NCBI GenBank assembly: GCA_002943765.1
Contig: PQWQ01000019.1
Coordinates: forward strand, 868,001 to 932,000
DNA length: 64,000 bases
DNA from: Psoroptes ovis
Taxonomy: Eukaryota > Arthropoda > Arachnida > Sarcoptiformes > Psoroptidae
Reading direction: 5' to 3'
Below, piece by piece: positions 53,608 through 64,000 of the stretch (position 1 is the stretch's first letter; each line of letters opens with the position of its first letter). The notes under the pieces were generated by a model. It was not told the DNA's origin. It did not search any database and was given only the letters and a program-made list of their open reading frames with translations. The translations under genes and the position numbers were made by a program.

Positions 53608-53688
53608 TTATCTTGTCCGAAAAGTTTTTGCCGATTTTTCGATTATTTTCTACGATATAATCGGCCAAAAACTTTTTGGACAATCTAA
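53608..53688 (+). mobile_element. Mariner-derived MITE, subfamily B
   Basis: 81 bp, starts TTATCTTGTCCGAAAAGTTT and ends TTTTTGGACAATCTAA; TA follows. Confidence 0.8.
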
Positions 53689-54474
53689 TATTTATGTATT
53701 TATGTAAATTTTTACCGTAGAAAATTTTATTAAGTAAATAAACAAACAAACAATGACAAACAATGATTAATTGATTGCATTTGCATTTGTTTGCTTGTTT
53801 AATTTGATTTGATTTGATTGTTTTTAATTCAAAATGTTGAATTCGACATTTGGAGCTTTTGAAGCCTGAAAATTTACATGTAATTAAAATCAATTTGTAC
53901 TTAATTGTTTGATTGGAAAAAACATGAAAAAATTAATTAATAAATGTCAATTAATAAAACTTGATTTATGTATGTATGAATGAATGAATAAAGTCCCAAA
54001 TATTAATTAATATTTTTTATTAATTAATGTTTTGTTTTGTTTGTTTTAATTATTAATTTTGACAAATATGAATTATTCTATGAATCGAAAATTGTCAAAG
54101 TGATTTCCGCCAATTTTTCAAATTTGAAAATTTTGAAAAAATTTTGAAGAATTTTGGAAATATTCACAAACAACGTCTGCGAACAAATTCTTTGTTTTTC
54201 GAATGTTTATGGATGTTTATGTTGTCTTGTGTGTGTGTCTAATTGATTTCGATCTCAATCTGAATGATATTTGTGTATCCATAAACAAAATCAAAATTAA
54301 ACTCATTCATTTGAATACAAACGAATAAACATAATTCTTAATTAATCACATGTTTGTCTATATGTCTGTGTGCGTGTATGTTTATCGAAAAAGTCTGTCA
54401 TCAATCATGTCAGTAATGGAAACAAAATCGCTGCCGTGAAACGCTGGCAACATTAAAAACCTAATGCAAAAATT

Positions 54475-54524
54475 GACGTAGTAATACGTCAAAATTTTTT
54501 AAAACAAAAACGTATTTATACGTC
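54475..54524. repeat. GACGTA-N4-TACGTC palindromes, copies e and g
   Basis: GACGTA GTAA TACGTC at 54475-54490 and AACGTA TTTA TACGTC at 54509-54524, only 18 bp apart. GCAAAAATT precedes the first, as in the CCCGTGTC repeat. Confidence 0.7.
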
Positions 54525-54838
54525 ACAAGTCATGTTTCGTGTCAAAAGTTGATTCATGTTTAAAAATATATGTGTATCAACAACAAGCAAAACCGATTGC
54601 ATACAGACATATTTTTGAAATGAAAAAATTCAATGTAAAATAATAATAATCAAAACATCATATTAATACAAACATATACAGACACAGATATAAACATAAA
54701 CATTCCATTTTGTTATGTGTTTATTTTATTTCTATTTATATCACTGACGATTGATAAAAATAAATTATTTTTTATATTAAATAAACATATAAATGAATGA
54801 ATAAATAATCGCCTGTTGCATATTCATATGTGAATTAA

Positions 54839-54998
54839 CAAGGTTTAAAGTTTTAATTCGTAGTTTTAAAATTGAATTTCGTATTCTTCAAGTTGATTTT
54901 CGTAGTTTTAAACGCATTTTAAACAGTAAAATTACGAAATTTAATTTCGAAACTACGAAAATTAAGTTTAAAACTCTGAATTGAAACTTGAAACCCTG
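54839..54998. mobile_element. CAGGGTTT palindromic MITE, copy 3
   Basis: 160 bp: arms as in copies 1 and 2 (TTTTAATTCGTAGTTTTAAA at left, TTGAAACTTGAAACCCTG at right) but with about 40 bp more in the middle. The TA flanks are lost. Confidence 0.65.
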
Positions 54999-55785
54999 CA
55001 TATGTGTTTATGTGTTATACAAATTTGTGTATGCATATATCAATTATATATTCGTGTACATATCTGTGTATATAAATATATTCGTATACACGTTAATACA
55101 AATATAACACATATAACCACAGATAAACACACACACACACCAACACATGCAACACATCGCGGGTACCACATTTCATAGATCAATACACAAGACATTCATA
55201 CATATATTTGTATATATTCGAATGTATATTCATTTATATATCAAATATTCACATATATACATTTACACATATGTTTTTTTATATGTGTTTTGTTTATTTG
55301 ATTTTATTGAAAAAAAAAATTAAAAATTCGATTCGATCAAAAAATCGATCAATTGAAAATACATTGAAATCCATGTAAGTGTCACCAATCAATTTTGATA
55401 ATACAAAAAACTGATAATAACCATCACCACAACAACCGCAACCACCGAAAACACCACCGCCACCACCAAATATACGCAAATGTTTTCAATTAACCCTATG
55501 AACACTGGGCAATTTTGAAAAAAAAAACAAATGATTAATATCAGTAAATTAGTCAATTTCATTCGATGATTAAAAACAAATCAAATTAAAGTGTAAATCA
55601 GGCAATCATCAATCGTATTTCGATTCACAATTGTGTTTATATGTGAATTTGTTTTGTATTTTTGTACTTTTGGTGCTTGTATTTATATGACACAGTGTTT
55701 TTTATTTGTTTATTTGTCACCAATACATACACAATCAGTCATATTTGTTTAATTACGATTCATCACCCGATTGATTCGCCATCAA

Positions 55786-56058
55786 TCAAAATTTCCAAAT
55801 AAAACAAATCAAGGTACGTTTTTTTCCATTGTTACAAACCCATGTATGATGAAATTGATTATAATTTTTCCAATTGAAAACTTGTAGCTCGTGTTTGTTA
55901 TTTTTACAACAATACAAACCCATCACAAATGTTCCGAACCTGATCCTGATGATAATTCCATGACAAGAATTCGATGAAATTTTTCGACATTTACCAAATG
56001 ACACTGAACATCTCAAACCGGCACATTTTGAACACAAATCTTGATCGTTTACCGCATC
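55786..56058 (-). CDS. Probable terminal exon of a Cys-rich protein (partial)
   Basis: On the minus strand an AG acceptor (56060-56059, preceded by TGTCTTTT) opens a 91-codon frame beginning DAVNDQDLCSKCAGLRC and ending ICFIWKF before TGA. If the acceptor is used the incoming phase is 0. It has nine cysteines, several of them clustered as C-x2-C-x4-C-x6-C and a CC pair (GLYCC), no low-complexity runs and a coding-like codon mix. These features are unusual among the shadow ORFs here. I found no convincing upstream exon: the nearest candidate donor (about 56303) has the wrong phase. A small secreted protein is possible but no family is recognised. It would lie nested, antisense, within the rdgA locus. 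Confidence 0.4.
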   Translation of the reverse strand, partial: DAVNDQDLCSKCAGLRCSVSFGKCRKISSNSCHGIIIRIRFGTFVMGLYCCKNNKHELQVFNWKNYNQFHHTWVCNNGKKRTLICFIWKF

Positions 56059-57508
56059 CTAAAAGACATTTATTAACACATTTTTCTCAATCAAAACATT
56101 AATCAATCAATCAACAAATCAATCGATTAATCAGCTAAACAATCAATCAATCAACGAATCAATCGAACAATCGAATGAATATATGTGTGATGATGAATAT
56201 ATGAATATTGATTAGTTTTGAATACACGGAAATCAATTGTCTCAAATATGCTTGTCAATCCCTGATAATTCAAATACAAACAGTATTATTCCAATGAAAT
56301 ATTTACCGAAATATATGCCCGAAAAAGCCCTCTTGTATATTCACATCATCATTGAAGAAGAATTTCTTAAAAACAAAATCTTTATTTTCAAGAAAATAAT
56401 TCCAAATAAAAATAACAAGAAAGTTCGATGAACTTGATGTGTGCTGTGTAAGTAAATATACGAAGACATATTGAAGATACAAATATAGATATAATTGAAG
56501 ACATGAATTATTGAATGAATGAGAATATGAACACACGATATCTTACGATATATATCTGAGATGTAAGAATATATCTTATGTGAATTTTGTTTATATGTAA
56601 ACAATTGAAAAATCGAGGAAATTCTTCAATTATTCTTGAATAATTACTAATAATTTCAAATCTTAAACAAATCAAACTACAAGACAAATTACGAGCCCAA
56701 AAAATTCATGATTCATCGGTGAAGTAATTAACGATCATAAACAAAACGATTGAGTCCTTAAGAAGAGTATCTACTGATCGAAATCTTAAGAAAATAAAAT
56801 TAAAAAATCTTATTGAATTCTTATGATTGAAATTAATTTTAAAATAATGATGAATCAAAGCCCAGCCATCAATGATGATCTGAATAATTTGAAAATTCAT
56901 ATAATTCATGAATACAATGAAGAAAAAGAAGAAAAAATCGAATTAAATTGAATTGAATTTGAATTAAATCAAATCAAAATTGAATTAAAAGTCTTCCATA
57001 ATTCATATTTAACAATACGATGCCATCCAATTCATCGTGATCAGCTGATTAATCTGCCAATATTTTTCAATTGATATTTATTTATATGCTCAACAAATCC
57101 AATTATTCATTCATGTCAATCAATCAATTATTCGAAAAATAATTTTGATACAAATATTCTGTGATATAATAATCAACTGAAATATATTATTAACAATCTT
57201 ATAAATTATATAATTGGATTGATTATCATTCGGTAAATATGAATTGAATACGACGCAATTTGGTCAAGTATTATTGATAATCTTATATGAAGAAGATATT
57301 TTATATTAATCCAATTATTTAAAGACGCGACACATACGTGTGAATAAACTATAATCTATCTATCTATCTATCCACTAATTTGTTGGTAACTGATACACAT
57401 ACATACACTGATAACTTGTTAATTTTGTATAAAAAACAATTTACTTTGATAATCCAAGAAATGATAATTTAAAAAACTCTTCAAAGACAAACAAATCGAA
57501 GAAAAAAA

Positions 57509-58482
57509 ATGGTACATATAACAAATATATGTAGTAAATTGTTTTGTTTACATCAATGTACCAATCATAATCATCATCATAATAAAAATAATGATAATAA
57601 TGATGAATTATATTATCATCAACAGAATGGTCAACAAGAATTAAATAATCAAAATAATAATCATCATCATCAAAGACATTGTCATTGTAATAAAATGATT
57701 ATAAATAATAATATAAATATAAATAATATGAATCATAAATCATTGAAAAATATTATCAAAGATAATAATAATGGTCATATTAGTAATATGATAATACGAC
57801 AACAGCAACGACATCAACGATTACAACAATTGATTGATCAATCATCATCGTCCACCACCACAGCATCACCATCTACATCATCAATCGAATCATCAGCATC
57901 TGCATCAACTGCATCCGTATCATCATTTAATGAAATCAAAATAAATCAAAAACAATATTCAAATGTACGAAATTATTTACAATTTCTAAATAATCATTTA
58001 TTAATTCGAAATCGTAATTCGAATGATAATTCGGATGAATGTTTGATGAATTGTTCCTATTCGAATTGTTCAGATTCGAATTCGAATGACCGCCACCATC
58101 AAGGTCCACAACCGAAAAATGACCCAAATTGTGATACAACAAATCGATTGATGATCAATAATCATTCGATGATCGAAATGAAACAACCGAAACAGCTCGA
58201 ACAACAACAACAACCATCATCATCATTGATAATTCAACCAACGAACAAATCGAATTATGATCATCATCATCATCTACAACAACAACAACAACGGCTCCAG
58301 CATCAGCAACTTGAACAGCTCCAACAACAACAACAATCATCATTGATAATTCATCATCATCCACAAAGACATAAACATTCAAGTTTACCATTTATATTTT
58401 GTAGTAAATGTAAATGTAATTGTTATCAAAGCAATAATAATGATAATAATAATAATTACAATAACCATAGAAATATATTAAT
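57509..58482 (+). CDS. Alternative first coding exon 1C, rdgA locus (inferred)
   Basis: 324 codons plus 2 nt from ATG 57509 to a GTAAGT donor, in the same phase as exons 1A and 1B. The product is rich in His, Asn, Gln and Ser: a Cys/His-rich start (KLFCLHQCTNHNHHH, RHCHCNK), a Ser/Thr/Ala run near residue 112-135, a less biased stretch FNEIKINQKQYSNVRNYLQF, polyGln near 250-280 and a Cys cluster FCSKCKCNCYQ near the end. No domain is recognised. The position and phase suggest a third alternative N-terminus of the diacylglycerol kinase, the one closest to the missing catalytic exons. Confidence 0.6.
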
Positions 58483-61400
58483 GTAAGTCCCTTGTTTTAT
58501 CATAAATATATTTCATATCTTAACTCATTTCTTGACTTGTTTCTTAACTCGTTTTCTTACATAATTTCTTAAGTTATTGTTCTGTTATTCTTACCCAATT
58601 ACTGTTTTTACTCGATTGAAATTGTCGAAATTTCTTGGTCTGATTTATTTATTTGTTTGTTTGTTTGTCCATACAACATTGAAACAAACATTACTGTATA
58701 TTTTTAAGTAGTGTATCATATCATATTATGATGATGATGATGACAAGCAATTATTATCAATGATGATGACCCATTTCTTCTAGATCATAATGATGAATCA
58801 TTATGATTCATCATAATGATGAACCATATGAAATTTGGTACATTTGTTATTATTGGGTTATTGGATGAAATGTGTGTCCATGGACATTTTTTTTGAATGA
58901 TATTTGAATGGCCATAAATTGAGGCCAAAAAACAATAAGTCCATAGCCGATTGCTGGCGTTTTACAGCGAAATTCTCGGGGAAATTTGCCGCGCAAAAAT
59001 TTGAATTTCAATGAGGTTTTATTGAGATTTCAATGAGAGTTTATGATAATGAATTATTCTCATTTTTGTGAATGAGGGTTCCCAAGATTTCTTGAGAATC
59101 CATTTGATATTCTAAGAATATTGAATCATATATGATGTGAACTAGGAAGTATTAGTGCAAACTAAGACTGAGTTTGTTGGGAACTTGTCCGGACCGGACA
59201 AAATTATGCCCGAAAATCTATTCGAGAATCGGTCCAATTCTTTTGTTTTTTATACGGTAAACGAGCTTTTCTCGGTATTTTTCGGTGTATTGATTTTCTT
59301 ATTCTTCTTTTTCCTCGAAGAAACAAAACAAATTAATAAGAAATTCTTGGAATTTCGGAAGAAATTCGCCCCCAAATTTCTTCTCCATGTATTTCTCAAG
59401 TAATTCTCAGGCTTTGAGCCTTGTAACTTCTCTTCTATCTCCTCTTTCCATTAAACATTGAACAATTAAACATTGAACAATTCAACAATATCTTAAGACA
59501 AAGATTTAATAATCATTATTCAATTATTCCAGATACTTTGAAGGTATATGTGTCTTTGCAGGTGTGCACCTTTGTAAATTATCATTGTAAATTTTAAATT
59601 CTTAAATTTTTTAAATTTCAAATTTTACAGATTTTCCCAATTGAAAATGCATTAATTTTCAATTTCCAATTGTGTGAATCATTTACTCTTTATTTGACAA
59701 CGATAATTATGATAATTTTCACCGAAAAACACTGAGAATATGTTCATGTGAAACAATTCGATAAATTTCAAAAATATATTTTTCTTTAAAATATCAAACG
59801 GTGAATATATTTCAATGTTTTTAAAATGAAATATTTTTGAATTCACATTGAATAACAATGATGATGATCAAAAAAAATTTACAAAAATCAACGAAAAACA
59901 TCTGGTGTCTATTCAATTTCTATGGGGACCCATATGTGAGACTATTGAAAACTATTAGAATTTTCGGTCCCATAGAAAACAATGCACATTTGCGAGTGCC
60001 GAAATAATGTAAAATATTTGTATTTTTCACAAACTTTGTTTACAATTGTTTATGCTCAAACAATATATTTTCCACCAAAATAATGATAGTAATGATAATG
60101 ATATGATAACAATGATATGGTAGCATTGATGATGATCATCATCATAATGGTTTAAATAGTAATGTTGGTGATAATGATGATGTACTGAATATTTTAAATT
60201 AATAATAAAGACATTAACCGAAATATTGTTTTACGTAAACTCAACTCGCAACCACGTGTAACTGTCATTGCACCTGATGGTAACGTTTGTCTAATTTCGT
60301 ATACCTGAAAGTAATTTTTTTGTCATTGAATTCTAAAATTCCTTGAATTTAGTTAAGTGCAAATTTTGAGTGGGTAAAATTTTAATTTTGATATTCGTTT
60401 GCCACTCGTTTTGATGTCTGTCGAACGATATATTTTATTTGCGTCTTAAAAAATTCTTAAAGGTTAAAACCTCCAAAATAATCAAAAGTCAATGATAGTC
60501 TTTATTCAATCAATTAATTGATTAATTAATTAATTTGATTAATTTCATATATGTCTTTAAGAATTTCGATAGAAATATATGAATGAATGAATGTAATTTT
60601 GTTTAATTGAATTGTCAAAAATAGATCAGAAATCAATTCAATTTTAATTTTGTAATTGTTACAATTGTATTTGTAATTATTATAATTGTCATTCCACGAC
60701 AATTTCCTCACAATGAATAATTAAAATCAAATTTATTTAATTGCTGCTGCTGTGTAATTGTTTGTTTTTGTCCTATTTTGCAATTACCAATGCTTCCAGA
60801 CGTCACAGACGTCCCAGCATGTGCCTGCCCCTTCCATAGTCCATCCACCAACACCTTTCCTAACCTATTTGAAAATTCATAATGTATTTAAGTGGTGATG
60901 AAAGTGCCAGAAAAATATTTACGGAAATTTTTTCCCCGAATCAATCATTTCGTGAATCAATCTTTGAAACCTAAGAAAATCTGCCAAAACCAGAGCAAAA
61001 TATATTCTCAACCACAGAACACCAGAATATTCGAACCATAAAGGTCTTAATAAGACGATTAAACTCGTGGTTAATTCATGTTTTGATTGTCTTGATTAAA
61101 TCTTCGAAAATTCTTATGGAAAGATTTTGATTGGATTCGATTTGAGATTTGACTGGAGATTCGATGATTGTCTTTGACATATTTCTATGGAAAAATATTG
61201 ATTGACATTTTTTTCATGATCGATTTCATTCGATTTTTCGAAATTTTTGATAAGCATCTTTGAATGAAAATTTCAATTAATTTCCCGAAATTTTTAGACC
61301 AAATTTTGGCCTAATTTTGGCCCTGTGATCATCGAAAATTCAAATCGTGTGTGTGTTTTTGATTGATTTGTCTTGATTCTAAAAGTTTTTCTTATTTTTA

Positions 61401-64000
61401 TTCTCGAAAAATAAATTTCTTATCCCTGAATATATGATACACCTTATAATTATTTATTGTGCCAAAACTTGATTGTGATACACTCAATGCACCTCATGTA
61501 TTAACCCTTTTTCCATGGCATCTTTCGTAGAAAATAAGAAAACGAATTCGTTTCGCATTTTTCTCAGGAAACAAAATTTGAATTCCTTGAAATAATTGTT
61601 TCCCGAATCTTTATTTTCTTAAATTCAGTTACATTATGTACCCAAATGTGATCATTCATCATATATTTGTTTAATAATGGGCGTCTAGCCCCTTTGAAAT
61701 ATTCTATAAACACACCCAATCATTATATCCCAAGAATTTGAATGAATGTAAGGAAACAAAAAAGTTGTTAATGGAATATGAAATTGTCAAGTTTATTGTC
61801 GATGGTTGTTGGCTGTGTATGTGTCTTATGTTCGGGTAATGAGCTGAAATAATAACAAGTTAAAGTTTTTCCCCTTTGAAAATGAATGAAATAAGCAAGG
61901 AACAACTTTGACAATTTAACTTAACATTTCGAATTTAAATGAATGAATGAATTTAGTTCAAAAATTTTGAATTTTTGAAAAACTTTTATTTTTTTTTTCT
62001 CGATGTGTATCCTTTGTTATTCAATGGATATCCTTTATATGAAATGCAAATTATTATTTTTGTGTCTGTTTACATGAATTTTGTATAGTGTGTGAGAAAG
62101 AACATTTAATGATAATGAATTATTTGAATTGCTTTTGAATGTAATTGAATTTAAATGATTTTGACTGAATTTGAATTTGAAATTTAAGTGAATTCGTAAT
62201 GAAAATAAATAAAAACGAATGGAAAATGTAAATGAGTTTTGATTCGATTGAGTTTTCAATTGACTGACAATTAATTTATTTTTCAAATGAAAAGTTATAA
62301 CAAATTGAATGAACGAAGAATGAATCAACTTTGAACATGTTTTAATGAACCTCAATAACGTTTGCTGAAATAATCTTTGACCTATTCGCTATGACCTATC
62401 GTTCGTGTATTTTGTGGTTTTTCAAAAGGGTGTATGAATGATGAAAGGGTTAAACGAATTTTGATATTTCTCATATATTTCTCCAATGTACTCAGGGAAT
62501 ACATTGATAAATGTATGCCATAACCATTGGAGAATTTCGAATCGTTTTCCTTCTTATATTCCATTCTATGATTCAGAATTCAAAGGAATTCTCGGATTCC
62601 AAGATTCCAAGAGAATACTCTTTGATTTCAAAGAATTGAAATGATGAACCCTATGAAAATATCCAAAATTACAAATAAACGAGAAAAATTCGAAACGAAT
62701 TTTCAAAGAATCAAAAGGATATTCTGGGTAAATAAATTTCAAAGATTCAAAGGGTTTTATGTTTTCCATTGATGTTTATCATCCTCATCAATTATTATTC
62801 TGATTTCCATTCATTTTTCTGTGGCTTTATTTGGATTTCTTTGTGATCAATTTTTTATTTATTTTGTCGATTCATTCGATCTATTCATTTATTTATTCAG
62901 TTTCAGTTCCATTCTGGGACTTTATTCTTTGATTCTTATTAAATTCTTGTATTTCTTGTTGTATTTATTTTTTCTTATCATTCATTTCAATTGTTTTTCG
63001 TTTCTCGTTTGTTTGGTTGGTTATTCTTTGATGATTCTTAGAAATTCTTCGATTTACATTTGTGGAATCTTATTGTATTGATTTTGAATTGAAAATTGAA
63101 TCGAATTTGAATCAAATGCAAATACATTTTGTACCAAATCACCATTATTATTATCGTCTTCATCATTATTATCGTGATATTATTTCAAATTCCATCTGAA
63201 AATAACAATGGAATAAAATAAAATGTTTGATTTTCCGAAAAGTAAGAATATTGCTTGTATTGTATTATCATTATTATCAATATTTTTTCTTGGTGATATT
63301 TTGTCTATGTTAGTTTGTTTGTTATGGAAGAATATCCATTCCAAGATGTATTCATTTTTGCACCATTATTATTATTATTATCTAACCATCTATGACATTC
63401 AGACATTGTTATTATTATTATTATTATTATTATCATTTCATTATTATTATTTATCAATATGAATGAAGAATTGAAATAATAATAATAAATAATATCTGAA
63501 AATGATAATATTTATTCATCATTCATAAATAAAACTGATAAATAAATATTATTTATAATAACATTATTATTATTTTATTTTATTTTAATTCAATATTATT
63601 ATTTCAATATTATTTTTAATGTTATTTAATAATATATTATTGATGATAAGCTCGATGTCGAATTGATTCATAAAGATATCATTATTATTATTATTATTTC
63701 CATTGAACAAATGGAAATCAAAATTGAATTCGGCAAGCAAAAAAGAAAAAATATTGTAAATGAAATTTTTTACTCGAAAGTAAATGCAAACATACACAGA
63801 GCCAGACAAAGACAAATATTGATATTGATATTGATAATATTACTAATATTATTTGAATACAATATATCAAAGTATTCAATGAATCAATATTTGATTGAAT
63901 GAATACAATTCCATATTTATCATTATTACACTGAATATTGTTTCAAATGATCGAAATATATATATCGAATCATCATTGTATGAATATGAGGAATTGATTT
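58483..64000. other. Intron region downstream of exon 1C, open at right edge
   Basis: No acceptor followed by C1-domain or kinase coding sequence could be found, so the common exons lie further right. Contents: A+T-rich filler, a 17-bp palindrome TTGTCCGGACCGGACAA at 59185-59201, a small C-rich island near 60800-60865, and (ATT)n microsatellites at about 63364-63381 and 63408-63433. The larger ORFs (59155-59403, 62035-62355 minus, 62821-63081) are hydrophobic or low-complexity and unsupported. Confidence 0.5.

Larger units (their letters stand above)
51148..57508. other. Intron region between exons 1B and 1C
   Basis: Contains the second CCCGTGTC repeat, one mariner MITE, one CAGGGTTT MITE, two GACGTA-type palindromes and, on the minus strand, a probable Cys-rich exon (55786-56058). 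ORFs at 53010-53456 and 53567-53893 (minus) have no supporting motif; the latter contains the MITE at 53608. Near 57355-57371 there is a (TATC)n run. Confidence 0.5.

Noticed and set aside
6259..53688. TTAGG at the MITE ends as arthropod telomere repeat
   Set aside because: It occurs once per element as part of a mariner-type end, never in tandem.
59155..59403. 82-residue ORF downstream of exon 1C
   Set aside because: No ATG at its start; Phe/Leu-rich and Lys-rich tail typical of T/A-rich DNA.
62035..62355. 106-residue minus-strand ORF
   Set aside because: Low-complexity Asn/Ser/Phe translation of ATTTGAATTT-type repeats.
63223..63241. Fourth alternative first exon (ATG followed by GTAAGA)
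   Set aside because: It is only 19 nt long and its donor phase (1) differs from the common phase 2.
1..64000. tRNA, rRNA and CRISPR
   Set aside because: No cloverleaf with A and B boxes, no rRNA-like stretch and no regularly spaced direct repeats were found by eye; near B-box words (for example at 34769) lack a partner.

Overview
The window is eukaryotic nuclear DNA, roughly three quarters A+T by eye. It most likely comes from a small arthropod, and I favour an acariform (astigmatid) mite. Support for this: animal housekeeping genes (ribosomal protein S2, mitochondrial ATP synthase subunit b, a retinal-degeneration-A type diacylglycerol kinase), very short introns of 63-67 nt with GT..AG ends, coding exons full of Asn/Gln/Ser/His runs, and mariner-type miniature elements. 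The species is inference and cannot be proved from the sequence.

Layout. 1-5.7 kb is gene-dense: the 3' part of an RCC1-repeat protein gene (+), RpS2 (-) tail to tail with it, and ATPsynB (+) divergent from RpS2 across an 800-bp shared promoter that carries a perfect NRF-1/EWG-type palindrome. 5.7-27.2 kb holds no gene I can support, only relic repeats. 27.2-28.7 kb is a single-exon gene for an orphan single-pass membrane glycoprotein (+). From 31 kb to the right end the window is dominated by the 5' part of one large + strand locus. Three very long first coding exons (31212-33160, 48713-51147, 57509-58482) each end at a GTAAGT donor in the same phase (2 nt left over). The middle one is recognisable as the N-terminus of the rdgA (DGK zeta/iota-like) diacylglycerol kinase. 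The C1, catalytic and ankyrin parts must lie beyond the right edge. The other two are inferred to be alternative first exons of the same gene.

The non-coding 58 kb is seeded with small repeats: about 20 copies of an ~80-bp mariner-derived palindromic MITE with TA target duplications; three copies of a second TA-flanked palindromic MITE (119-160 bp); a family with a GACGTA-N4-TACGTC core, two members of which sit about 0.55-0.65 kb downstream of two of the alternative first exons; and a complete 619-bp solo LTR with a 6-bp direct flank. A cysteine-rich terminal exon on the minus strand (55786-56058) appears to be a gene nested inside the rdgA locus.

The best candidates for something undescribed are the three-promoter rdgA locus with matched splice phase, the orphan membrane protein, the nested Cys-rich exon and the GACGTA/TACGTC repeat family.
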